Shown here piece by piece: positions 9,211 through 17,828 of a stretch of 33,478 nt of DNA. The stretch lies in NCBI GenBank assembly GCA_039679855.1, contig JBDKUE010000105.1, positions 1-33,478 of the forward strand, written 5' to 3'. A program made the position numbers and the translations under genes. Source of the DNA: UBA5314 sp039679855. GTDB lineage: Bacteria > Bacillota > Syntrophomonadia > Syntrophomonadales > Syntrophomonadaceae. The notes below the pieces were generated by a model, which was given only the letters and a program-made list of their open reading frames with translations, did no database searches and had not been told where the DNA came from. Within the stretch, counting starts at the first letter, position 1. Every line of letters begins with the position of its first letter.

Positions 9211-12200
9211 TTAAAACATCGTCAATTGTTCAACTGGCATAGGAAAGCAAATCTTAAAAGTAGTACCCTGAGGTCCGGTTTCGGCGCCAATATTGGCCTG
9301 ATGGCGGGCTGCAATACTATAACAGACCGCCAGGCCCAGGCCAGTGCCTTTTTCTTTCGTAGTAACGAAAGGAGTCCCTAACTTGTCGAGAATATCAGGG
9401 GACAAACCCTGCCCCTGGTCTTTTATGGCAAGAACAATTTGGCCCTTCTCCACTTTGGTTTGGATGGTTAGAATTCCGCCCGGTGACATAGCCTCCAAGC
9501 CGTTGCGAGCCATGTTGAGAATCATCTGACGGATCTCTTTTTCATCAATGAGGAGCATAGGCGGTGTGCCCAACTCAAGTTTTACTTCCATTCCCTGATA
9601 GTTCGCATCGGCATTTATTATGGGAAAAAGGAAATGTATAATACGGTCGAGATCGGTGTACTTGAGGTCTACTCTTTTATCTTTAGCCATTCCTAAATAT
9701 TCTGAAATAATTCCATTGGCCCGGTCCAATTCCTCTATCATAAGCTCAAAATACATGTGATCCTTTTCATAATAGTCGTTGCTGCTCAGCAATTGTAGAA
9801 ATCCTCGAATAGCGGTCATGGGATTCCTGATTTCATGCCCGATACCGGCCGCCATCTCGCCGATTAAATTCAACCGGTCCATACGAAACATATTGGCTTC
9901 ATATTGTTTCTTTTCATTTATATTCTGCATGACGATCAACTGGCAGTCACGATTATTAAGGCTTAAAAATTCAGTTGAAGCCAGGACATAAATGGTTTTA
10001 CCCGATTTGCTTTGCAGTTTGCACTCTACAATATCAGCTGGTTTGGGACGGTTAAACAGATCAAATAACAGACATTCTTGTTCCTGGTCGGCCCACATTC
10101 CTATTTCTAAAGGAATATGGCCGGAAACCTCATCCCGGGTAAATTCAAGTTCGGTTAAAAAACTCTGGTTGATTTCTATAAAAACATGATCTTCCATACG
10201 CAGGATGGCCATCATGGCTGGACAAGAATGGAATGCTTTGGAGAAACGTTCTTCCGATTGCTTGAGGGCATTTTCGGTCTTCTTATGTTCGGCTATCTCT
10301 TGTTCAAGTTGGCGGGTCCGCAAGGCCACCTTATTGTCCAACTCAGAGAAAAGAGCCGAGTTTTCTAGAGATATAGCGGCCTGGGAAGCCAGTATGTTTA
10401 ATACTTCCAAACGCTTCGGGCTAAAGGCTTCGGTCATCAGATCATTTTCCAGATAGACGATACCCTTTAAAATATTCTGGAATAGAACCGGAAAGCACAG
10501 GGCTGATGAAGTGCTGTGTTCTATGAAATAACTGTCTAACGCAAATTGACTATCTTTAACACTATCAATAATTAAAGCTTCTTTTGTTCTGGCAACATAA
10601 CTAACTACCGATACTGGCAGGCTGACCATGCCTGTAAAATTATCTAAAATAATCTCCCGCCCTTCAATAAAAAACTCGATTAGGCCGTATGTGTGCTCGC
10701 ACTTTGAAAGCATCCATCCCGTATCTTCTTTTAAGAGTAAATAGCCGCGGTTGCTTCCGGAATTTTTCATAATAATAGTAATTATCTTTTCAATTAGTTT
10801 TTTTCTTTCTATTTCCACTGAAATGGCCTGGCTCGCTTCAGCTACCGCACTCAGATCAATGGAATCGGTAAATATGGTATTGGTCTGGTAATAGGGCACA
10901 GAATGGGCATCTACCGGGGAGAAAACAAGCTGCGGGTATTTTTCTTTCATGGCCTCGGTTTTTCCGGTAGTTTCCCAGGTCAAATATGCCGAATAGGCTT
11001 CCCTCAAATATATAGAAGCTATTCTCATAACTCCCATTTGTGTATAACGCTGGCCTGCCAACTCACAAAACAAGGCATAATGATAAGGTCTTTTATTTTC
11101 TTTAGCAAGGATAATTGCCTTTTCATACAGCTGCAAGGCCTGGTCGTACTCGCCTTCTATAGAAAGAATCTCGGCATTAATCAGATTATACAAATGTTGA
11201 AAGTTGAATGGCGCATCCTGGGCCCTCTTCTCCAACCATACCTGGTTGTTCCTCAGTTTTATATTCAGATTTTGTTTTTCTTCCCCCTCCTCCAATTTTT
11301 CGATGGTTCTGCAGATGGAAAGGGAGTTCAGAAAATTATGCAGGGCTATGGTATAAAATCCGGTCATGTGAGGAAGGTAGGGAATTGCGCTTTCGGTAAG
11401 GATAAAAGCTGTTTGAAAATCACCAAAAATAACTGCTAATAGCGCCCGGTAAATCGAATAATAGCATTGCCCTATGGCATGGCCTTCAATTTGGATCAGA
11501 TGCGTTTCTTCCTGAAAGTATTCATCGTTAAAACTTCCATAGGAGAAAGTTTCACCTTTTAAAGCCTTAACCAGCTGCTTGAAAACTACAAAGGAAAGTA
11601 GGGAAAAATAGTTGTTCATCTTGCTGGCAAATGAAAAGGCCGCCTCCACTTCGCATTGCATATCGGAAATTGATTCGCAGGTTTCCAGAATGGCCACTTG
11701 GGAGGCAAAATAACTAAAGCAGGAAAACTCAAATTCTCCGTTATCCAGATTTCCCTTGAAGGCTTCATGGGCATAGTCAATACTGTTTCCCAGTGGTTCA
11801 AACCAATGACTGGTAAAAAGGCCCAGGGTATGATACATTCTATACAGCTCGCCGGTAAAGCCCTTTTTCTTGGCAATATCGATGGAATTTTTAGTCAGAG
11901 TATACCCGGGACGGTAATCACCTCTTAATGCAATTAACACCGGCATAAAAGCCGCTGATGATTCCAACCCCCAGGGTGTAATTCCCCTTTCAATCATCAA
12001 ATTAGTATTTAGACAGATGGCCCAAAATGCCGCCAGGGGATTATAAAACAGGCCTGCCGGTGCGATTCTATTTATAAGCTTGGCAATTGCCTTTGTATTC
12101 ACACCAGATATGATCGGTTTTTCTTCAAGCATAGTAATGGTGTTATTATGCTCATAATCATAATACTTCTCAACCTCTTCATTAATCTGCTCAGCCAATC

Positions 12201-14769
12201 TATGTTGTGGGTAATACACTCCCAGTTTTTCAAGCAAAGAAACTCCGAGAAAAAAGGCTTCTTTATACCTGCTCCGGTTGGATAGACTTATTAATTGAAT
12301 ACAATAAATATCCACCAGATCCAGAGGCTCCCGGATTATTGCTCCTATCCGGGTAAAAGCAAGGTCCATTTCATCAAACCGGGCCAGACTGAAAAAAACC
12401 AGGTGAAACTCGCAATATAAGTGGAGCAGGAAAGACTTATCCCGGGTCATTTCATCGCTGGCATTTGCCTCGATAAGTTCCAGGTACTTGCGGGCGGTAT
12501 CGAAGGCCGAGGATAGTATGGCCGCATGGGCTGTTTTAAAAAATATATCAATTACCCGGTTCAATTCTTCTTCGGAATGCAGGCAGTTTAATGCTTTGGA
12601 ATAGTGTTCGGCAACCACAAAAAGACGGGCTGACTCTTCCCATTCAGGCATACTTGCATAGTACCTGGCAATACTTAAATGAATACCTTGTCGGCGTCCT
12701 TCTGATATTGTCTGATACCCGGCCTGCTGAAACTTGTCATGGCAAAACTTAAACTGCGCTTCCTCATGTTTTACCTCAACAAACGTGGTCGCATATATCA
12801 TTTCGGAGGCAATTGCCGGTTTTAACTCATTTTTAAGTATCATTTCATTTTTCCCCGACACCATGGCAAGGTCATTGATATTGAAATTATTCCCCAGGCA
12901 GGATGCTATGGCGAGTAGCTCCTGAGTATCCCGGGGGAGCGACCCTATTTTGCCAATCAGATAATCTGCCACATTATTCGATATTTTGAAAGTGCGGACT
13001 CCTTCTTCATCCCACTGCCATCTTTTCAAACCATGGTCATAAAATATCAAATGGTTTTTATGGCACTGGTTGATAAACTCAATAATATAAAAGGGATTTC
13101 CCAGGGTTTTTTCAACGACTGCTTCAGCCAGGGGCCGGGCTTCTTCTTGAGAACGCCCGGAAATATCGCTTATTATTTCCTCAATAATATTTCGAGTTAA
13201 ATTTCCCAGTGCCAAAAGTTGAACAATGCCGTCATTCCTTCTGATTTTGTCAATACTTCTTAATAGAGGATGGGCGGCATCGACTTCGTTGTCTCGATAG
13301 GCGCCTATAAACATCAGGTTATCGATGTTGGAATCCGTAAGAACGGTTTCAAAAAGCTCCAGGGAAGCCATATCAGCCCAATGAATGTCATCCATAAAGA
13401 AAACCACCGGGTGTGCTGAGGAGGGTATAGCCAGAATCAAGTTCTTAAGGGCCGCTTTAAAGCAGGCCTGCTCTTCTGGAGCCGAAACCTGCTGTATGCT
13501 GGGTTGTTCACCAATAATGAATTCCAATCGGGGGATATGCTCAATAATCAATCGGCCTCTTCCGGCAAGAGCTTCTAGTATCCTATGTTTCCATCGTTCT
13601 ACAGAAATCTCCGGTTCCGATAGAATATAGCGGCAGAATTGGTCCATGGCTTGAAATAGTGCTGAAAAAGGCTTGCTTTTAGTATATTGATCATATTTGC
13701 CGGAAATAAAAATTCCCTGCTCCCTTATGATTGGTTTGTGTAGTTCATTGACCAGGGTCGTTTTGCCTATTCCCGAATACCCCCCAATCAAAATGAGTTC
13801 AGCTTTTCCTTTACGAATCCTTTCAAAACTGACCAATAGATTGTTGAGTTCAGAATCCCTTCCATATAATTTCCTGGGTATTTCGAATTTATCGGAAAGG
13901 TCTCCTTGACCCGGTTCAAATTTCGTGTCAATTATTATATTGTTGCTGATAATTTCCCTGCATCTCTCCAGATCGGATACTATACCGGCTATGCTCTTGT
14001 ATCTGGCTTCTGGCATCTTGGACATTAGCTTATCGATAATTTTAGAAACGCATTCGGGAATCAGGGAATTGATTCGATGTACTGGAACAGGTGTAATGGC
14101 AATGTGCGAATGAACTATTTCAGCGGGATTTGGTGAGTCAAAAGGAAGCCGTCCACAAGCCATTTCGTATAAAGTGATACCCAGGGAGTAAAAATCAGTT
14201 CGGTAATCAATAGGCCGATTCATTCTTCCCGTCTGTTCCGGAGACATATAAGGGAGGGTGCCTTCTAAGATATTAGGATTGAGGGCGGGTAAAGCTTCAA
14301 AAGAATACTCGGAAGAAATACCAAAGTCGATGAGCTTAATAGTCTCGGTTTGAGGATTATATACAATATTGGAAGGGTTGATATCTTTATGAATCACTTG
14401 ATTACTGTGGACAAAATCCAGGCATTGGCATATCTTTAGGGCAAAAACAATGAATTCCTTCAAAGTAAGACGATGGTGAACAATAAATTGGGAAAGGGAA
14501 ATCGCCTCTATATCTTCAATTACCAGAGCAAAGCTAGTTTCAAAGTTTACAAATTCATGAGGTTTAACTACATAGAACCCACCGAGCCTGTCCAATAATT
14601 TATGTTCATGCTTAAGCTGATAGAGATTATTTAGATTGTATAATTTGCGATTGAGCGTTTTTATTATTACCTTTTCGCGGGTAATGGTGTTTAAGGCTCG
14701 AAAAATAATGCTGTGGGAGGAATAATAAATAGTTTCTAAAATTTTATATTTATGTTCAGGGTTTATCAA
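9211..14769 (-). CDS. Giant Ser/Thr kinase-AAA ATPase-GAF-PAS-histidine kinase
   Basis: This 1852-residue signalling protein combines two kinase types. Residues about 8-275 form a Ser/Thr kinase: VIIK (Lys37), catalytic HKDINPSN (Asp129), DFG (148-150) and SPEQTGR. An AAA/STAND-like ATPase follows, with Walker A GGYSGIGKT (329-337) and Walker B VVFFMDD (455-461). A long helical, TPR-like region leads to GAF (about 1330-1480), PAS (about 1515-1630) and HisKA with His1645 in GHEIRNPMTAIRGFLQ. The C-terminal ATPase has MARNGLEAM and GTGLGLA. This order is known from the hybrid kinases of cyanobacteria (HstK type) and other bacteria. The start is taken as TTG 14769, because TAGGAGG lies 7 nt upstream and the kinase domain begins right after it; the ATG at 14823 lacks a good site. 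No response regulator is adjacent. Confidence 0.93.
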   Translation of the reverse strand: MINPEHKYKILETIYYSSHSIIFRALNTITREKVIIKTLNRKLYNLNNLYQLKHEHKLLDRLGGFYVVKPHEFVNFETSFALVIEDIEAISLSQFIVHHRLTLKEFIVFALKICQCLDFVHSNQVIHKDINPSNIVYNPQTETIKLIDFGISSEYSFEALPALNPNILEGTLPYMSPEQTGRMNRPIDYRTDFYSLGITLYEMACGRLPFDSPNPAEIVHSHIAITPVPVHRINSLIPECVSKIIDKLMSKMPEARYKSIAGIVSDLERCREIISNNIIIDTKFEPGQGDLSDKFEIPRKLYGRDSELNNLLVSFERIRKGKAELILIGGYSGIGKTTLVNELHKPIIREQGIFISGKYDQYTKSKPFSALFQAMDQFCRYILSEPEISVERWKHRILEALAGRGRLIIEHIPRLEFIIGEQPSIQQVSAPEEQACFKAALKNLILAIPSSAHPVVFFMDDIHWADMASLELFETVLTDSNIDNLMFIGAYRDNEVDAAHPLLRSIDKIRRNDGIVQLLALGNLTRNIIEEIISDISGRSQEEARPLAEAVVEKTLGNPFYIIEFINQCHKNHLIFYDHGLKRWQWDEEGVRTFKISNNVADYLIGKIGSLPRDTQELLAIASCLGNNFNINDLAMVSGKNEMILKNELKPAIASEMIYATTFVEVKHEEAQFKFCHDKFQQAGYQTISEGRRQGIHLSIARYYASMPEWEESARLFVVAEHYSKALNCLHSEEELNRVIDIFFKTAHAAILSSAFDTARKYLELIEANASDEMTRDKSFLLHLYCEFHLVFFSLARFDEMDLAFTRIGAIIREPLDLVDIYCIQLISLSNRSRYKEAFFLGVSLLEKLGVYYPQHRLAEQINEEVEKYYDYEHNNTITMLEEKPIISGVNTKAIAKLINRIAPAGLFYNPLAAFWAICLNTNLMIERGITPWGLESSAAFMPVLIALRGDYRPGYTLTKNSIDIAKKKGFTGELYRMYHTLGLFTSHWFEPLGNSIDYAHEAFKGNLDNGEFEFSCFSYFASQVAILETCESISDMQCEVEAAFSFASKMNNYFSLLSFVVFKQLVKALKGETFSYGSFNDEYFQEETHLIQIEGHAIGQCYYSIYRALLAVIFGDFQTAFILTESAIPYLPHMTGFYTIALHNFLNSLSICRTIEKLEEGEEKQNLNIKLRNNQVWLEKRAQDAPFNFQHLYNLINAEILSIEGEYDQALQLYEKAIILAKENKRPYHYALFCELAGQRYTQMGVMRIASIYLREAYSAYLTWETTGKTEAMKEKYPQLVFSPVDAHSVPYYQTNTIFTDSIDLSAVAEASQAISVEIERKKLIEKIITIIMKNSGSNRGYLLLKEDTGWMLSKCEHTYGLIEFFIEGREIILDNFTGMVSLPVSVVSYVARTKEALIIDSVKDSQFALDSYFIEHSTSSALCFPVLFQNILKGIVYLENDLMTEAFSPKRLEVLNILASQAAISLENSALFSELDNKVALRTRQLEQEIAEHKKTENALKQSEERFSKAFHSCPAMMAILRMEDHVFIEINQSFLTELEFTRDEVSGHIPLEIGMWADQEQECLLFDLFNRPKPADIVECKLQSKSGKTIYVLASTEFLSLNNRDCQLIVMQNINEKKQYEANMFRMDRLNLIGEMAAGIGHEIRNPMTAIRGFLQLLSSNDYYEKDHMYFELMIEELDRANGIISEYLGMAKDKRVDLKYTDLDRIIHFLFPIINADANYQGMEVKLELGTPPMLLIDEKEIRQMILNMARNGLEAMSPGGILTIQTKVEKGQIVLAIKDQGQGLSPDILDKLGTPFVTTKEKGTGLGLAVCYSIAARHQANIGAETGPQGTTFKICFPMPVEQLTMF

Positions 14770-14856
14770 CGTATTGCCTCCTAGCCAATCAACGCAGAAA
14801 CAGGTTGATGGAGACGTTGCCAATAATACATTGGGTATGATGATGCTGATTTAGAA

Positions 14857-14871
14857 ATGGTTAATAACCAT
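14857..14871. promoter_or_regulatory. Perfect palindrome upstream of the giant kinase
   Basis: ATGGTTAATAACCAT is a perfect dyad around a central A, flanked on both sides by the direct repeat TTTAGAAA. It lies 88-102 bp upstream of the TTG start at 14769 and could be an operator for that gene. The binding protein is unknown. Confidence 0.3.
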
Positions 14872-15222
14872 ATTTAGAAACTAGCATAAATGAAACTTTA
14901 GCTTTGTCGAATTAAACCAATAAGGGGAGGCCAATATACCCGTGTATATATAGGTAATATTGCCCAGTATTAAGAAAGGCCTGGGCCAGCCAATCTGATA
15001 AGGAACTAATGGAAAAATCAGGTGGAAGAATTATTGGAGAACGACTCAGAGTATAGAGAATGTTATCTAATATTTTTATATTGCTGTGACTTTTTAAATG
15101 AGGGAATGGGTATTGGGAGGCTGGTGATAAGCTTCCCCTCAAAGTCCAAACAGGTGGCTATTTCACCTTGTTGACCTGGTAGACTACGATAGTATTACTA
15201 TCTAGAGTCTCAACGGTCTGAC

Positions 15223-15258
15223 AGCAATCGGGGGCGCTTTACGCGCCCCCGATTGCTG
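15223..15258 (-). terminator. Strong 16-bp hairpin after the stalk-protein gene
   Basis: A perfect 16-bp GC-rich stem (15223-15238 with 15243-15258) closes a 4-nt TTAC loop. It lies 35 nt downstream of the stop codon of the minus-strand stalk gene. No T-run follows on either strand, so it is either a weak intrinsic terminator or a 3'-end-protecting structure. Confidence 0.55.
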
Positions 15259-15292
15259 CTTGTGAAATTATGTTGGGAGATCTAATATGCCA

Positions 15293-17398
15293 CTAGTTTT
15301 TAGGAGAGAGTTGGCCGCCATCTTTCAAGGTATAGGTCTTTCCTTCCAGCCAGTTGTTGGCGCTGTTGCTGGAATCATAGTAGATGGTGTAGCCGTTGTC
15401 GTCTATATTGGAAAGGTCTGAAACGGAATCGGTGAAACTGCTCAAGTAGGAATTACCGACAACGATCCAGGTGCTGCCTTGATCAAGGCTAAGACTTATG
15501 AGCTTGGCTGTGTTTTCAGCGTTTATAGTAGCTTCCAGAACCGATCCGTTCTTTAAAACGATATTGATCTTACTGATGCTGTCGCAGATGACACTTCCGG
15601 CCAGGTTCTGGCTGTCGGCATTGAGGGTTACTTCAGCACCGTTGGAACCCGAGCTGCCCCAGCGGTCAGCGGCCGCTTTAAGCAGGATGCCGGATGAACC
15701 GTTCAGGGCGGCCCCGTTCAAATTGATAATGGCTTTGGTATTGGTGGAATAGAATAGCGGACCGGCCTTGGCGGTCAGGGTGCCGCCGTTCATGGTGAAA
15801 ACGCTGGTGCCCACTTCCGCGTCTCCGGAGAAGCTCTGATAAAGCATTACTCCGTGTTTTACCGTACCTACCAGGGAGCAGTTGTTTACGGTAATGGCAT
15901 TTTTACCTTCAATCACTGCGGCTTCGGACCCGACAGCGGTAAATGTGGCGTCGGTGGCGGTAATGGTGCCGGTCGAGTAAATGCCGGGCGATCCTTCGCC
16001 GGCAGTGTTCATAGTTCCCCCGGTGACCGTAACGGTTCCGTTGCCCCGGTCAGTAGCCAGGGCTGCGCAGTGGGCTCCGGCGGTAGTAATATTTACGTTG
16101 GTGGCGGTTATACTGCCTTTCAAAGTAGCGTCCAGCCCGCGTGACGAATTGGAACTGGTATTAATGGTCACATCGGAAACATATATGTGAGAGCTTTCTC
16201 CGGTTGCGAACACCGCGTTGGAGCCCTCGCTATTGGTGGTGATACTTGAATCATTCAGGGTTATGCTGCTGCCGGATTTGGCTAAGACCGCGGCATTTAA
16301 CCCGTAAAAATTGCTCTCGTCTTCGGAGCTGGTATCTCCGGTTTTGTTCAGGGTTGAGCCTGACAGGGTAAGGATACCGCTGTTGTTGACCATAACGCAG
16401 GACTGGTCGGACTGGGTGGCGTTAATGGTTTCGCCGAATTTGGTTACCGTGCTACCGCTCTGGCTGTATACGGCGCTTCCACTGGTCTGGGCGGTGCTGC
16501 CGCCGGAGCCGCCTGGAGTTCCACCAGATCCACCGGAGCCGCTGCTTACATCCTGGCCACCAGCCCCACCCGCTCCGGTAAGGCTCACTGTATTGGTGGT
16601 GCTGTCATAGGATATGCTCAAATTCAGAGCAGAGGCGATGGAGCGAATCGGTACGTATATGGAGTTGCTGTAATTAATCGGTTGGACTGCATTCCCATTG
16701 GCATCGGTAATAGAAATCGTTTTACCGTTTACCGTTACCTGAGTGCCACTGCAAGTTGCGGTGATGGTTTCTGTATATGCTTGATGGCCGGGGCTGCCTG
16801 CACCCGAATTGGAACCCTGGCTGTTGGAATCACCAGAGGGAGGCGTTCCGGTCGGCGGCGTTCCCGAAGGAGGGGTTCCAGTCGGTGGTGTTCCACCGGA
16901 AGGGGGAGTCCCTGTATTGTCCGAACCGTCCGATGGGGGAGGGCCCGGTGGATTTCCCGACGGGGGTTCGCCGTCAGGTGGAGTCGGTGGCGTTCCGCCT
17001 GAACCAGACTGGCCAGTGGGCGGAGTTCCTGAAGGTGTTGTGCCCGTAGGCTTTGAAACGGAGTTCTGAGAAGAGTTGGAAGCGCCGGTCTGAGTCGAGG
17101 TCAGCGCAACCGTATTGGTGGAAGAATCATAGCTAAGGTTCAGCTTTAAAGCAAGTGCGATTGATCTTATAGGGGCGTACACCGTTCCCTGGTAATTAAA
17201 CGGTTCAACCGTATTGCCGCTTGCATCCTGCAAAGCGATCTGTCTCCCATTTACAGCCAACCTGGTGTCATTGAAAGTAACTGTAATCTGCTCAGTAGTC
17301 GTACTGGCATAACAATGGCCGGCAATTGCCGTCAACGCAATGATGGCCGATGCCAGCAGCCCTGATAAAGGCTTCTTCCATCCTTTACCGCTCAGCAT
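15293..17398 (-). CDS. Exported stalk-domain / beta-helix surface protein
   Basis: This 701-residue protein has a Sec signal peptide (GWKKP, then a hydrophobic stretch, cleavage probably near CYA-ST at 31). Two copper-amine-oxidase-N-like 'stalk' domains follow: residues about 38-100 (VNGRQI...YAPIRSIALAL) and 208-275 (VNGKTI...YVPIRSIASAL). Between them is a Pro/Gly/Thr linker (about 118-190). After a Gly/Ser-rich segment, residues about 310-610 form Ser/Thr/Asn-rich repeats (SGSTL, TNVNI, NNCSL) typical of a right-handed parallel beta-helix. No LPXTG, SLH or C-terminal membrane anchor is visible, so it may be secreted or held through the stalk domains. The start has GAGGAGG 9 nt upstream. 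It is probably an adhesin or carbohydrate-binding surface protein; the ligand is unknown. Confidence 0.85.
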   Translation of the reverse strand: MLSGKGWKKPLSGLLASAIIALTAIAGHCYASTTTEQITVTFNDTRLAVNGRQIALQDASGNTVEPFNYQGTVYAPIRSIALALKLNLSYDSSTNTVALTSTQTGASNSSQNSVSKPTGTTPSGTPPTGQSGSGGTPPTPPDGEPPSGNPPGPPPSDGSDNTGTPPSGGTPPTGTPPSGTPPTGTPPSGDSNSQGSNSGAGSPGHQAYTETITATCSGTQVTVNGKTISITDANGNAVQPINYSNSIYVPIRSIASALNLSISYDSTTNTVSLTGAGGAGGQDVSSGSGGSGGTPGGSGGSTAQTSGSAVYSQSGSTVTKFGETINATQSDQSCVMVNNSGILTLSGSTLNKTGDTSSEDESNFYGLNAAVLAKSGSSITLNDSSITTNSEGSNAVFATGESSHIYVSDVTINTSSNSSRGLDATLKGSITATNVNITTAGAHCAALATDRGNGTVTVTGGTMNTAGEGSPGIYSTGTITATDATFTAVGSEAAVIEGKNAITVNNCSLVGTVKHGVMLYQSFSGDAEVGTSVFTMNGGTLTAKAGPLFYSTNTKAIINLNGAALNGSSGILLKAAADRWGSSGSNGAEVTLNADSQNLAGSVICDSISKINIVLKNGSVLEATINAENTAKLISLSLDQGSTWIVVGNSYLSSFTDSVSDLSNIDDNGYTIYYDSSNSANNWLEGKTYTLKDGGQLSPKN
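16829..17047 (-). repeat. In-frame GTPPSG/GTPPTG-type coding repeat
   Basis: Residues about 118-190 of the stalk protein are built from short Pro-Gly-Thr units (GTPPSG, GTPPTG, GEPPSG, GNPPGP). They are encoded by imperfect 15-18 bp repeats rich in GGxGTTCC on the plus strand. All repeats keep the frame, so slippage would change linker length rather than inactivate the gene. Confidence 0.75.
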
Positions 17399-17421
17399 TC
17401 TTTAGCCTCCTCACATCTTGG

Positions 17422-17435
17422 TTTGCACGTGCAAA
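17422..17435. promoter_or_regulatory. 14-bp perfect palindrome just upstream of the stalk gene
   Basis: TTTGCACGTGCAAA lies 24-37 bp before the ATG at 17398, between the ribosome binding site and the inverted-repeat element that begins at 17450. The form resembles LacI/GalR-family operators (TGCAnnTGCA-like core with a central CG). A repressor site is the simplest reading, but no such regulator is encoded in the window. Confidence 0.4.
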
Positions 17436-17449
17436 AACGGGTTTATACT

Positions 17450-17713
17450 AGCACACTGTCAACCCTAATTCTATATATTATCGTCGGTTAAATTTCCGTA
17501 TGACTGCGTTGTCGTCAATCGCAATACGTCCAGTATTACTCGTTCCTTGACGCCCATGGACGGGCTAATGCAGCGACGTTCACGGACGAACTAGTGCGGC
17601 GGTGGCAGGACGCCAGAGAGCCGCCGGTGCCAGGACGGCAAGGAGCTGCCCGCCTTGTCCTACAAAAATTTTCCACGACGAGTAATACACAGAATTAGGA
17701 TTGACAGTGTACT
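17450..17713 (+). mobile_element. Non-autonomous inverted-repeat element, copy 1 (MITE-like)
   Basis: This 264-bp element is bounded by imperfect terminal inverted repeats of about 37 bp: AG(C/T)ACACTGTCAA at the outer ends, then CCTAATTCT and TCGTCG further in. It has no transposase gene. Its GC-rich interior is nearly the reverse complement of copy 2 at 19294-19607, so the pair faces each other across the nhaC gene. The outer ends carry TA (or CA), consistent with, but not proving, a TA target-site preference. The right terminal repeat contains TTGACA (17701-17706), pointing outward. The 17714-17828 remainder before the nhaC stop holds only a short GCTGA/TCAGC hairpin. Confidence 0.8.
17552..17640 (+). 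repeat. Array of four small hairpins with GGA loops (copy 1)
   Basis: Four units recur every 25-26 bp: GCCC-ATGGAC-GGGC (17552-17565), GTTC-ACGGAC-GAAC (17578-17591), TGGC-AGGAC-GCCA (17603-17615) and TGCC-AGGAC-GGCA (17628-17640). Stem sequences differ but each pairs perfectly, while the loop always contains GGAC. Spacer segments can also pair (GCGGC near 17600 with GCCGC near 17622). This is a structured array that could fold as RNA or single-stranded DNA. Confidence 0.75.
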
Positions 17714-17828
17714 GGAAACTATATTCACAATTATTGGGCATAAACCTGAATATAAACTGAGTAATAACGGAAATTGTACTGAATTTTCAAAGGATAAATG
17801 TGGCAGGGCTGAAACCGGTCAGCTTGAT

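Larger units (their letters stand above)
14770..15292. other. Intergenic region with three dyads, no convincing gene
   Basis: This 523-bp AT-rich gap lies between the start of the giant kinase and the stop of the stalk protein, both on the minus strand. It holds a 15-bp palindrome at 14857-14871, an interrupted palindrome at 15182-15211 (GATAGT-att-ACTATC inside AGACT/AGTCT), and a strong hairpin at 15223-15258. AGGTG/CACCT dyads lie near 15150-15172. Minus-strand open reading at 14912-15142 has no ribosome site and no family resemblance, so I do not call it. Confidence 0.5.

Noticed and set aside
14912..15142. 76-codon minus-strand open frame between the giant kinase and stalk genes
   Set aside because: No Shine-Dalgarno, no recognisable domain, low-complexity composition.
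16829..17047. Short regularly spaced repeats that could suggest a CRISPR or minisatellite
   Set aside because: They are in-frame codons of a Pro/Gly/Thr linker, without unique spacers of constant length.
17701..17740. Outward TTGACA in the right terminal repeat of copy 1 as a hybrid promoter
   Set aside because: No acceptable -10 at 16-18 nt; the left-end copy has TATAAA only 9 nt away. Not called as a promoter.
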